DNA from: Hydrogenophilales bacterium
Lineage (GTDB): Bacteria; Pseudomonadota; Gammaproteobacteria; Burkholderiales; Thiobacteraceae
Length of the DNA stretch: 45,092 bases
Reading direction: 5' to 3'
Assembly (NCBI GenBank): GCA_016235775.1
Contig: JACRIU010000078.1
Location: forward strand, 1-45,092
In this document: piece by piece, positions 1 through 8,244 of the stretch
How the letters are laid out: every line of letters begins with the position of its first letter
Numbering within the stretch: the first letter of the stretch is position 1
The notes under the pieces: model-generated
Told to the model about the DNA's origin: nothing
The model's database searches: none
What the model saw: the letters and a program-made list of their open reading frames with translations, nothing else
Made by a program: the position numbers and the translations under genes

Positions 1-19
1 GAACTCGCTGGGTTCGACT

Positions 20-37
20 AAGCGAGCATGCTCGCTT
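20..37. repeat. 18-bp perfect palindrome
   Basis: Bases 20-37 read the same on both strands (AAGCGAGCA followed by TGCTCGCTT). It could form a short hairpin but has no T-run, so a terminator role is not shown. The rest of bases 1-238, downstream of the double-thioredoxin gene, shows no coding sequence that I can support. Confidence 0.4.
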
Positions 38-238
38 GGACGCGCGCAGCGCGGTCTTTCGCAGCCAACGAGCGGCGAAAGATGGCTGGATCGCCGTCAG
101 GCGAGACAGACACAATCCCGCCCGAAAAGTCAGTCGCGTGGCCGGTTTTTTGGGGCGGAGTGGACAGTTAAACAGAAGCCATTTTTTTCGAGGCCTGCTT
201 CAGAAGCCTATTGCATGGGGCTGATACCGCCCAGAGCC

Positions 239-1321
239 TCATTTTTTTGCGCCTGCCGCATCATCCCCCATTCGCCATATATCCACATCTTTTCCCTGCT
301 CGCGCATCTTGTCTGCCCGAGCTGAAAGATAGCGTTGAAAACTGGGTTCGGTTTTGTAGCCGCCTTCTGCCACATAAGCGAATATCCCCTGGGTATGAAA
401 TACTTTGAAGAATGCTTCCGACCGGATGATTTCTCGATCCTGTTCGTTAAAAAGCACGATGGTTGGCGCATATTTCACATCGAGTGCCTTGGCCCATTCG
501 CGCGCTGTTAGGCGCTTGCCTTGAGGCGTGATCACGGGTGTGCTGGACCACATATCGAGTTGAATGACATCGAACTTGCGAATGACGTCGCGCGTCTCCT
601 TGTCCAGCAGCACCTTTTCATGCAGCTCGGCGCAGCTTGGGCAATCCTTTTGTTCGAAGAATACGGCGAGTGGGCGGGGCTTGCCCCTCGGTTTACGTGT
701 GAGATCATGGGGCGCAGGCTTGAAGAAGTCCTCTTTGATTAATTCACCGCCTGTTGATGGAGGTGTGCGGGCGGCAAGGTAGTCGCGGTAGCCGATTTCT
801 TTTTCCTTGTTTTGCGCCACGTATTCGAGTGCGGTTTTGAACCGCGCCGGAGGGAGATAGCCGTTTAGTCGCAGGATTATCTGTCCGGTTTCATCCAGGA
901 ATAAAAGAGTGGGAGTGAATTGCACGCGAAGGGAGGCGGAAAAGCTTTTTTCATTATGTTTTTTCCCGTCGAGTCCGATGACTTCGCGGTCACCCCACAT
1001 ATTGACGGCGACCACGTCGAACCGTTTGCGCATGAGTTCCTCAATCTCCTTTTGCGCCAGGTTTCGCTCTATCAGCGCGTTGCAATAGGGGCAGTTATCC
1101 TGGGTGAAAAGCAGCATGACGCGCTTGTTGGCATCCTTGGCTTCCGCGATGTCATCCTGCAGATTGAGAAAACTATCCTTGAACCAGGCCGGATATTCTG
1201 TCGCCATCGCTCCATGGTAAGCGCCGCGCCTTGTTTCGCTGGCCGATGCCGTGAAATTCGCCGCCAGCAGCAAGCTTGTATAGAGCAGCGCACCTATCAA
1301 ACCGAGAGGGGAGGTATGCAT
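239..1321 (-). CDS. Periplasmic double-thioredoxin-domain protein (SoxW-like)
   Basis: The 360-residue product starts with a hydrophobic signal segment (about residues 5-27). Two thioredoxin-fold domains follow. The first has C77-P-Y-C80 and a later cis-Pro motif FTPTLLFLD; the second has C227-P-S-C230 and YAPTIVLFN. The two halves look like an internal duplication, each with a VN/LDMW strand after the active site. The family (thioredoxin-like SoxW/DsbD-gamma type) reduces or protects cysteines in periplasmic or membrane-attached proteins; which substrate it serves here cannot be read from sequence. It lies convergent to nothing close: the two-component genes start 150-220 bases away on the other strand. 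A role in keeping periplasmic cytochrome c or Sox/Dsr partners reduced is inference. Product class is sure; specific name is not. Confidence 0.8.
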   Translation of the reverse strand: MHTSPLGLIGALLYTSLLLAANFTASASETRRGAYHGAMATEYPAWFKDSFLNLQDDIAEAKDANKRVMLLFTQDNCPYCNALIERNLAQKEIEELMRKRFDVVAVNMWGDREVIGLDGKKHNEKSFSASLRVQFTPTLLFLDETGQIILRLNGYLPPARFKTALEYVAQNKEKEIGYRDYLAARTPPSTGGELIKEDFFKPAPHDLTRKPRGKPRPLAVFFEQKDCPSCAELHEKVLLDKETRDVIRKFDVIQLDMWSSTPVITPQGKRLTAREWAKALDVKYAPTIVLFNEQDREIIRSEAFFKVFHTQGIFAYVAEGGYKTEPSFQRYLSARADKMREQGKDVDIWRMGDDAAGAKK

Positions 1322-1401
1322 GCATCAATCCTTCAGATCAGAATTGTTTTTAATCATAGTATGGTAACGGCCGGTCAAGCGGTTTATTGAGTGATGCTAA
1401 C

Positions 1402-1418
1402 TACATGTTTTATATGTA
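1402..1418. promoter_or_regulatory. Inverted repeat upstream of the two-component genes
   Basis: TACAT and ATGTA arms are separated by seven A/T-rich bases in the gap between the divergent thioredoxin-like gene and the kinase gene. It has the size and symmetry of an operator, possibly for autoregulation by the NarL-type regulator, but matches no consensus exactly. Confidence 0.25.
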
Positions 1419-1538
1419 AACAGCAGCAGCAGTGCGGTTGCAAATCCACAGCCGTGTGTCTAGAATCAATTGTTTCCGCTTTCTGTAGGCGTAGAGGGCG
1501 GATCAGCCTCCAACAGCGCATCAGTTACCTTGCACGAT

Positions 1539-2705
1539 ATGGATTCCGAAGAGCGTAGCCGATACAAAATCCCCGCCATGCGGGCATTCTCGGAGATCGC
1601 GACCAGCCTCAGCAGCGATGCCGATCTGGAGCATCTTCTGGATCGTTTTTTGCAGACCATGATCCGGCTTGCCGGGGCGGGTGGGGGCGCGGTGCGCGTG
1701 CTGACCGCCGATGGCGCCCACATGCGCATGGTGGGCGCCATCGGGCTGCCGCAAGAGGTGATCGATCGCGAGTATTTGGTGCCGGTCGGCTGCGGCGTGT
1801 GCGGTCGCGCGGCGCATGAGATCGGCATCCAATCAGATCATGCGGGGCAGGTGTGCCACGAAACCATGGCGTTGGATTATTTCGGCAATCGCTGCAAGGA
1901 AGTGATCGCGGTGCCGCTACGGCACAAGGGCAAGATCATGGGCGTGTACAACCTGTTCATGCCAGATGACCGGCCTATCCCGGAAGAAATTTCCCTGCTG
2001 TTTCTCTCCATCAGCGAGCATTTGGGCATGGCCTTGGAGAATGCGCGCCTGACGCGCGAGAACCTGCGCATTACGATCATGGATGAGCGGCAGATGCTGG
2101 CGAATGAGGTCCACGACTCGCTCGCGCAAACCCTGGCGTATATGAAAATGCGCTTGGCGCTGCTGAATGAGGCGATCCATGACGGCGATAAACCGAATAC
2201 TGAAAAATATCTCGCACAAGTGGATGACGCAATGGAAACCGCCTATTCCGGACTGCGCGAGCTGTTGAATCAATTCCGCCAGAAAATGGATCCGCGCGGC
2301 TTGTTGCCGGCGCTGGAGGACGTGATTCAAAGCTTTCATAACCGTACCGGGGTCGAAGTGGTGTTAGCCAATCGGGTGAACGATATTGATTTGACCCCGG
2401 ATCAGGAAGTGCAGGTGTTCTACATCGTGCAGGAAGCGCTGGCGAATATCGCCAAGCATTCGCATGCGCGCAATGTGCGTATCAGCATTGAATTGATTGA
2501 CGGAAAATATGCGGTTACGGTGCAAGATGATGGTATCGGGCTCAACGCTCAAGACGCCGGCCCCGGCATGCATCTGGGTTTGAACATCATGCGCGAACGC
2601 GCACAGCGCTTGGGAGGGGAAATCATTTTTGAAAACAAAATAGGACAGGGAATGCGTGTATACCTGGAATTCCCCGCCACCCAACGTAAGGTAAGCGCGG
2701 CATGA
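1539..2705 (+). CDS. NarX/NreB-like soluble sensor histidine kinase with GAF domain
   Basis: With the ATG at 1539 the protein has 388 residues; an in-frame TTG at 1470 would add 23 residues of unconserved look, so the ATG is preferred, though neither has a strong ribosome site. No membrane segment is visible, so it is cytoplasmic. A GAF domain (about residues 12-170) contains C85-x2-C88 and further Cys106 and Cys119. It is followed by a HisKA_3 dimerisation helix with the NarX-type box (NEVHDSLAQ, His192) and a HATPase_c domain with N box (EALANIAKHS) and G boxes (DDGIGL, GLNIMRERA). The stop overlaps the response-regulator start by four bases. The family reads nitrate, oxygen or redox state; the signal here is unknown. 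The cysteine set could hold a metal or act as a redox switch (inference). Confidence 0.88.
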   Translation: MDSEERSRYKIPAMRAFSEIATSLSSDADLEHLLDRFLQTMIRLAGAGGGAVRVLTADGAHMRMVGAIGLPQEVIDREYLVPVGCGVCGRAAHEIGIQSDHAGQVCHETMALDYFGNRCKEVIAVPLRHKGKIMGVYNLFMPDDRPIPEEISLLFLSISEHLGMALENARLTRENLRITIMDERQMLANEVHDSLAQTLAYMKMRLALLNEAIHDGDKPNTEKYLAQVDDAMETAYSGLRELLNQFRQKMDPRGLLPALEDVIQSFHNRTGVEVVLANRVNDIDLTPDQEVQVFYIVQEALANIAKHSHARNVRISIELIDGKYAVTVQDDGIGLNAQDAGPGMHLGLNIMRERAQRLGGEIIFENKIGQGMRVYLEFPATQRKVSAA

Positions 2706-3367
2706 GCGAGGCGATTCGGGTTGTACTCTTTGATGATCACACTTTATTCCGCATGGGGCTGGCGGAACTGCTTGAGCGTCATGGCAAGGTGAAAGTAGCC
2801 GCCATGTCCGGCAAGCCGGGCGAAGCGGCTGCCATATTGGATGAACACAAACCCGATGTGGCCGTGCTCGATCTCAACATGCCCGGCACCGATGGCATCA
2901 CCCTGTTGACCCAGTTGCGCGAGGCGGGATATACCCTGCCGATCCTGCTGCTCACGGTAAGCGATTCGCAAGAGGACTTGGCGGCGGCACTGCGCGCAGG
3001 CGCGCGCGGTTATCTGCTCAAGAACATGGAACCGAACGATGTAGAGGATGCGATCCTGCGCGCCGCGCGCGGCGAAACCGTGGTGGCGCCGGAGATGACC
3101 GGCAAGCTGGTCAACTTGCTGGATCAGAAGCAAGGCACGCCGGATTCGCTGCTGTCTCAGCTTACCCAGCGCGAGCGGGAGATTCTTTCCTACCTAAGCC
3201 GCGGCCAATCCAATAAGGCGATTGCCCGCGCGCTCAACATCAGCCATGACACGGTAAAGCTCCATGTGCGCCACATCCTCGCCAAGCTGAACCTTTCATC
3301 GCGCGTGGAGGCGGCCGTGTTTGCGGTGGAGCATAAATTTGCTACACGCAGCCCAAGCGGGAATTGA
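2702..3367 (+). CDS. NarL/FixJ-family response regulator
   Basis: The 221-residue product has an N-terminal receiver domain with the acidic pair DD (residues 11-12), the phospho-acceptor Asp in VLDLNMPG, the T in LLTVS and the K in YLLKNM. The C-terminal LuxR-type helix-turn-helix (LTQREREILSYLSRG, then ISHDTVKLHVRHILAKL) is of the NarL class. It is translationally coupled to the kinase (ATGA overlap at 2702-2705) and so almost certainly its partner. It is convergent to cysG at the end of the dsr operon with only 67 bases between, so control of the neighbouring dsr or nir genes is a natural guess but is not shown by sequence. Confidence 0.92.
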   Translation: MSEAIRVVLFDDHTLFRMGLAELLERHGKVKVAAMSGKPGEAAAILDEHKPDVAVLDLNMPGTDGITLLTQLREAGYTLPILLLTVSDSQEDLAAALRAGARGYLLKNMEPNDVEDAILRAARGETVVAPEMTGKLVNLLDQKQGTPDSLLSQLTQREREILSYLSRGQSNKAIARALNISHDTVKLHVRHILAKLNLSSRVEAAVFAVEHKFATRSPSGN

Positions 3368-3434
3368 TTCTTTTCGACTCTGCTTAGCTCGCGACTTCGA
3401 GGTACGGGGCATCAACGATGTCTACCGGACTTAT

Positions 3435-4874
3435 TCAGCGCGCTTTATCTTCTTGCAGCGGCGCCGCTTCCAGCTTGTCTTTCGAATCTTTCGGATTGAA
3501 CCACTTCAATTTGTGATGCAGCGAGACGACGCTGCCGACGATGATGAGCGTGGGCGGCTTCAGTTCGGCGCTGGCGGCGATTGCGGGCAGGGACGCCAAG
3601 GTGCCGGTGACGACGCGTTGCTTCGAAGTCGTGCCCTGCTGCACGATGGCGGCGGGGGTGTCGACGCTCAGGCCATGCGTGATGAGTTGTTGGCATAGCG
3701 ACGCCAGGCCGTGCAGCCCCATGTAGATCACGATGGTTTGATGCGGTCGGGCAAGCATTTCCCAATCCAGATCCATGCTGCCGTCTTTTAAATGGCCGGT
3801 AACGAAAATACAGGCTTGCGCGTGATCGCGATGGGTGAGGGGGATGCCGGCATAGGACGCGACGCCGGACGCGGCGGTAATGCCCGGCACCACTTGGAAC
3901 GGCACGCCATGCTGCGCCAGGGTTTCGATCTCCTCGCCGCCACGGCCGAAAATGAAGGGATCGCCGCCTTTGAGCCGCAGCACGCGCTTGCCTTCTTTTG
4001 CCAGGCGCACCAGGAGTTCGTTGATGCCTTCTTGCGGCAGGGCGTGGTTGTCGCGCTGTTTGCCGACATAGATGCGCTCGGCGTCGCGCCGCGCCATATC
4101 GAGCACCGCAGGGGTCACCAGATTATCATGCACCACCACATCGGCTTGCTGCATCAAGCGCAGTGCGCGGAAGGTGAGCAGATCGGGATTGCCCGGCCCG
4201 CCGCCCACCAAATACACTTCGCCCATGGGGTGTCCGGTTTCGGTTTCTTGCACGAGCATTTCTTCCAGCGCATGTTGTGCGGCTTGATCTTGCCCGGCGA
4301 ATACCATTTCCGCGATGGGGCCTTGAAATACCTTTTCCCAGAAAATGCGCCGGGTCGAAGAGCGCGTGAAGCGCTGCTTTACTTTGTCGCGAAATTGCCC
4401 CGCGAGTGAGGAGAGGCGTCCATAGGCGGAAGGGATGAGGGACTCTAAACGCGCGCGCAGCAGCCGAGCCAGCACGGGCGATGCGCCGCCGCTGGATACC
4501 GCGACCAGAATCGGCGAGCGGTCAATGATGGAGGGCAAGACGAAGGAGCAGAGTGCGGGCGTGTCCACCACATTCACCGGCAGTTGCCGTGCCTTGGCGG
4601 CTTCGGAAACGACACGGCTCACTTCGTATTCTTCATGCGCGGAGATAACCAGGGTTTTGCCGTCGAGCAGCGAGGTTTCGAATTCCCCTCGGTGGTGTTG
4701 CAGGCGATCTTGATGGGCAAGGTCAGTGAAGGCCGCCGCGAGCGCTGGCGCGACGACGGTTACATTGGCGCCCGCTTGCAATAGTAAAGCGGCTTTACGC
4801 GCGGCAATTTCACTGCCGCCGACGACGAGGCAGCTTGCGCCGCGCAGATTCATAAAAATCGGGAGGAATTCCAT
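3435..4874 (-). CDS. cysG: Siroheme synthase (fused SUMT, precorrin-2 dehydrogenase, ferrochelatase)
   Basis: The 479-residue length is that of full CysG. The N-terminal half is the precorrin-2 dehydrogenase/sirohydrochlorin ferrochelatase module, with NAD-binding [13 protein letters not shown] near residue 16 and [14 protein letters not shown]. The C-terminal half is uroporphyrinogen-III C-methyltransferase, with [32 protein letters not shown] and [10 protein letters not shown]. It converts uroporphyrinogen III to siroheme in the cytoplasm. As the last gene of the dsr transcript unit (45 bases after lpd) it fits siroheme supply to DsrAB. Because no nirE is seen in the nir cluster of this window, it may also feed the siroheme-dependent heme d1 route; this is inference. 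Confidence 0.95.
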   Translation of the reverse strand: MEFLPIFMNLRGASCLVVGGSEIAARKAALLLQAGANVTVVAPALAAAFTDLAHQDRLQHHRGEFETSLLDGKTLVISAHEEYEVSRVVSEAAKARQLPVNVVDTPALCSFVLPSIIDRSPILVAVSSGGASPVLARLLRARLESLIPSAYGRLSSLAGQFRDKVKQRFTRSSTRRIFWEKVFQGPIAEMVFAGQDQAAQHALEEMLVQETETGHPMGEVYLVGGGPGNPDLLTFRALRLMQQADVVVHDNLVTPAVLDMARRDAERIYVGKQRDNHALPQEGINELLVRLAKEGKRVLRLKGGDPFIFGRGGEEIETLAQHGVPFQVVPGITAASGVASYAGIPLTHRDHAQACIFVTGHLKDGSMDLDWEMLARPHQTIVIYMGLHGLASLCQQLITHGLSVDTPAAIVQQGTTSKQRVVTGTLASLPAIAASAELKPPTLIIVGSVVSLHHKLKWFNPKDSKDKLEAAPLQEDKAR

Positions 4875-4919
4875 AGGCTTAATAACTCAAAATTCTATAT
4901 AGAAGTTAGAGAAACACAA

Positions 4920-6380
4920 TTATTCATGTGCCGCGTAAATGCCAGGACGAAAAATTTCATTTGTGGATCTGGATAGGGCCGAAGTGCAGGGCTCGATGGC
5001 AGTTTCAAACTCCTCCGCCCACGAAGGATGGCTGTAGGACAATTCTTTGAAGAACCACAAGCCGCGATCGGATTGGCAGGCGGCGGTCATCATTTGAATC
5101 TGTTCACCTGCCTCTGGGCCGACGACACAACCACCGAGTAATTGACCGGTCTCGGCGTCATGCACGACTTCGACGAAGCCTTCGGTGTCATGGTAGGCGC
5201 GCGCCTTGCCCGAACCGCCGAAACTGGTGCGTGCGGTCTCCGCTTCGAAACCCGCCGCTTCGGCTTGCTCTTCGGTGAGGCCCACCGCCGCTATTTCCAC
5301 CGCGGAGTGAATTACCATCGGAACTTTGAAATAGTTGAAAGTGTATTGATTGCCTTCCATCGCATTTGCCGCCGCGATCTTGGCGTCGTGGAGCGCGGCA
5401 TTTGCGGTCATCGGTCCTGGTTTGACGTCGCCAATGGCATAGATGCCGGGCACATTGGTTTCCAGATATTCCGAGGTGAGAATGAAGCCTTCCTCGTTTA
5501 TTGCCACGCCGGCATTATCAAGCGCCAGACCGGCAACCACTGGATCGCGGCCGACCGCGACCAGCACCTTGTCGAAACTGGCCTGACTGCCATCGCTGAA
5601 GCTGATCAGAGCCCGGCCGCTCGATGTGTCGCAATGGGTAACGGTGGTGTTCACGCGGTAGTCGAGATTGATGCGTTTGAATTTGTGCTCCAGCGTAGCA
5701 CAAGCATGATCGGGGATGCGTGCATAAGGCAGCAGCCGATGGGTTTTTTCTACAATCCGGACAAGGGTATCGTACTGATGCATGAAATAGGCCAGTTCGA
5801 CGCCTATAGTGCCGCCACCGATGAAGAGCATCGACTCCGGCTGTTCCACCAGATCAAACATGAATTCGCGTGAAGTCATGACAATCTTGCCGTCAATCGG
5901 ACATTCCGCCAGCGTGCGCGGGGTTGCGCCGGTGGCGATGATGATTTTTGGCGCGGTCAAATGTTGATGGTGATGCTGTGCTTGATCTTGCGCAATAAGC
6001 GGGTCATCGGGCTCCACTTCGATTTGGTAGGGCGCGACGAAGCGGCCATTACCGTAAAAAATTTTTACGCCCAAACGCCGCAGCCAGACCGGGAAATTAT
6101 TACGGATGCCAACCACTACATCCTCTTTATGCCGCATCGCGGCGCGGAAGTCGCCTTTTACCTGGCCAACCAAGCCGCGTCCTTGCAAGTGCTGCATGTC
6201 CTCGATCAACGAGGCTAAATGCAAGATGGTTTTTTTCGGGATGCAGCCTTGATTCAGGCAGGTGCCGCCAGGCAGTGATTTTTCGATGAGCGCGACCTTG
6301 GCGCCACGCTGCGCAGCGGACAAGGCCGCTTTGTAGCCGCCCGGCCCGCTGCCGATCACAATCACGTCGAATGTTTGCAT
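4920..6380 (-). CDS. Dihydrolipoamide dehydrogenase-like flavoprotein in the dsr operon
   Basis: The 486-residue protein has FAD-binding VIVIGSGPGGYKAALSAAQ at the N-terminus, the redox disulfide C-L-N-Q-G-C followed by IPKKT, the NAD-binding IGGGTIGVELAYFM, and the second FAD motif YAIGDV. The C-terminal dimerisation domain carries a His-Pro...Glu catalytic dyad (SHPSWAEEFE), less standard than the usual HAHPTLSE. All features of a working class I pyridine nucleotide-disulfide oxidoreductase are present. A clear Shine-Dalgarno (GGAGG) precedes the ATG. No E1, E2 or lipoyl-carrier gene is nearby; the gene sits 24 bases after dsrR, where Allochromatium has dsrS. A role in passing electrons between a dithiol carrier and NAD in sulfur oxidation is inference; mercuric-reductase-like function is an alternative, though the terminal Cys pair of MerA is missing. 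Confidence 0.85.
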   Translation of the reverse strand: MQTFDVIVIGSGPGGYKAALSAAQRGAKVALIEKSLPGGTCLNQGCIPKKTILHLASLIEDMQHLQGRGLVGQVKGDFRAAMRHKEDVVVGIRNNFPVWLRRLGVKIFYGNGRFVAPYQIEVEPDDPLIAQDQAQHHHQHLTAPKIIIATGATPRTLAECPIDGKIVMTSREFMFDLVEQPESMLFIGGGTIGVELAYFMHQYDTLVRIVEKTHRLLPYARIPDHACATLEHKFKRINLDYRVNTTVTHCDTSSGRALISFSDGSQASFDKVLVAVGRDPVVAGLALDNAGVAINEEGFILTSEYLETNVPGIYAIGDVKPGPMTANAALHDAKIAAANAMEGNQYTFNYFKVPMVIHSAVEIAAVGLTEEQAEAAGFEAETARTSFGGSGKARAYHDTEGFVEVVHDAETGQLLGGCVVGPEAGEQIQMMTAACQSDRGLWFFKELSYSHPSWAEEFETAIEPCTSALSRSTNEIFRPGIYAAHE

Positions 6381-6404
6381 GGCTGCCTCCGATTGGCCTC
6401 GACG

Positions 6405-6749
6405 CTAAGCAGCGCCCTTGCCAGCGCCATCTTGGCGCGCTTCATCTGGCTTCACTTGGGGTGGGATGAAAATGAAATGGAGCCGGCCCGGCTCAAGCTC
6501 CACAAAATCGAGTGTCACCCCTTCCAATAAGTCACGGCTGCTTGGACCAATGAGAATATTTATTCCGTGCGAAACGATCTCCAGATCGAACTCGCGTTGC
6601 TCGTCGAACCCCATGCCGTAATCGATGCCGCCATCCGGCAAGCTGCGCGCGGCGATGCGCAAGGTGGGTCCTTCCGCCGCCTCGCTTTGTTGGGCGGCGC
6701 TTTTGATTTGCTCCGCCGCTTGCGGGGTCACGATAAAAAATTCCGGCAT
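6405..6749 (-). CDS. dsrR: DsrR, cysteine-free A-type scaffold-like protein
   Basis: The 114-residue product has the IscA/ErpA-type fold signature (TPQAAEQIKSAA at the start, GGIDYGMGFDE in the middle, FVELEPGRLHFIF near the end) but contains no cysteine, as known for DsrR of sulfur oxidisers. It therefore cannot bind Fe-S clusters in the IscA manner. In Allochromatium DsrR affects expression of the dsr operon after transcription. Position directly after dsrN (27 bases) is the conserved one. An acidic/Gly-rich tail ends the protein. Confidence 0.88.
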   Translation of the reverse strand: MPEFFIVTPQAAEQIKSAAQQSEAAEGPTLRIAARSLPDGGIDYGMGFDEQREFDLEIVSHGINILIGPSSRDLLEGVTLDFVELEPGRLHFIFIPPQVKPDEARQDGAGKGAA

Positions 6750-6776
6750 TGAGGGACGCTCCTAAAGAAATTTGAA

Positions 6777-8174
6777 TCAGCTTGCCGCGCGTGTACTGGG
6801 CAGGGCATCGACATGGCGCCGCACGGATTCCACGAAGCGTGCTGCCCAGTTATAGCCTTCCAGGCTGCGTAAATGCGTATAGGCGGCGAGCAGGTTTTTA
6901 TACACCAGCCCGTCACGCTTGCCGTCGATGCCATAGCCGCGTTCGACTGCATAGGCATAGCTTAAGTTCGGTGGCAGGTTTTCCAAGCTTGAATAATGGA
7001 ATTCGTGGGCCATGACCGAGGCGGGGGGGCTGTCGCTCGGCCAGGGAAAGTTCGCGGTCTCTTTCAGCCGCACATAGCCGCGGCCCACGGGTTTTTCATG
7101 CATCACCACATCGCCGGGAACGACGCCGGCCATGTGGTGTTTTTCTCCTTGCCAGGTGATCGAGCGCGCCAAATACATGAGGCCTCCGCATTCGGCATAA
7201 GCCGGCATGCCGGCCTCGATCGCTGCATGAATTTCGTCGCGCAGCGAATGATTCGCCGCTAGCTCGCGCGCGAACACTTCGGGAAAGCCCCCGCCAAGGA
7301 ATAAGGCGTCTACCCGCGGCAACTGCTTGTCGCTGATCGGACTGAACGGAACCAACTCCGCACCGGCGGCACGTAGTCCCTCCAGATCGTCGGCGTAGTA
7401 GAAGCCGAAGGCCGCATCCTGGGCGATGCCGATGCGAAGGGTCGGCGCAATGCTTGGCGTTGGATGTGGCAAGCGTGGAAGCGCCAGTGGCGGCGCGCCC
7501 TCGGCAATCTTGATCAGGTGCTCCATGTCCACTTGCGCGCCGATGAGACGGCCGATTTCCGCGATATGCTCTGAGCCTGTCTGTGCTTCGTTCGAAGGCA
7601 TCAGGCCGAGATGGCGCTCCACGATACCCAAAGCTTTGTCATGCTGCACGCAGCCGAGCACCGGGACATCGGTGTAATGTTCGACTACGGCGCGTAATTT
7701 CGATTCGTGGCGGCTGCCCCCAACGTGGTTCAGAATCACGCCGGCGATATTTACCTCGCGATCGAAAGCTTGATAGCCGAGCAGGAGCGGGGCGACGCCG
7801 CGGATTATGCCGCGTGTGTCGATGACCAGGATGACCGGCAGGTGCAAGAGTTTGGCCAAGGCCGCGTTGCTGTTGCTGCCGTCCAACTCCAAGCCATCAT
7901 AGAGGCCTTTGTTGCCTTCAACCAAGGCGATGTCGGCATCCTGGGTATGGCGCGCGAACAGGGTTTGAATTTCTTCACGCCGCATCAGGTAAAAATCCAG
8001 ATTGCGGCAGGCACGTCCGGTCGCAGCGGACAGCCACATCGGATCGATATAGTCCGGGCCCTTCTTAAAAGGCTGAACTTTGAGGCCGCGCGCGCTCAAG
8101 GCGGCGGATAGTCCGATGCTGATGGTGGTTTTGCCCGAGGATTTATGGGCGGCGGAGATGAGGAAGCGGCTCAT
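6777..8174 (-). CDS. dsrN: DsrN, sirohydrochlorin/cobyrinate a,c-diamide synthase homologue
   Basis: The start MSRFLISAAH is chosen because it opens directly into the ATP-binding fold; an upstream ATG at 8192 would add six residues. The N-terminal CobB/CbiA ATPase domain has SSGKTTISIGLSAAL and KKGPDYIDP; the C-terminal class I glutamine amidotransferase domain has the nucleophile in YAECGGLMYLA and a later His in MAHEFHYSSL. Known for the family: glutamine-dependent amidation of siroheme, giving the siro(heme)amide found in Allochromatium DsrAB. It follows dsrP by 70 bases in the expected dsr order. Confidence 0.93.
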   Translation of the reverse strand: MSRFLISAAHKSSGKTTISIGLSAALSARGLKVQPFKKGPDYIDPMWLSAATGRACRNLDFYLMRREEIQTLFARHTQDADIALVEGNKGLYDGLELDGSNSNAALAKLLHLPVILVIDTRGIIRGVAPLLLGYQAFDREVNIAGVILNHVGGSRHESKLRAVVEHYTDVPVLGCVQHDKALGIVERHLGLMPSNEAQTGSEHIAEIGRLIGAQVDMEHLIKIAEGAPPLALPRLPHPTPSIAPTLRIGIAQDAAFGFYYADDLEGLRAAGAELVPFSPISDKQLPRVDALFLGGGFPEVFARELAANHSLRDEIHAAIEAGMPAYAECGGLMYLARSITWQGEKHHMAGVVPGDVVMHEKPVGRGYVRLKETANFPWPSDSPPASVMAHEFHYSSLENLPPNLSYAYAVERGYGIDGKRDGLVYKNLLAAYTHLRSLEGYNWAARFVESVRRHVDALPSTRAAS

Positions 8175-8244
8175 GGGACGCTCGGCGGGCATGGGATTTT
8201 CCCCGCTGGAGGAGGGCGGTTAAGCCGAAACCCGCCCGAAAAGA

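Noticed and set aside
36-224. 62-codon open frame at the window start
   Set aside because: No ribosome site, Arg-rich composition and no recognisable domain; treated as non-coding.
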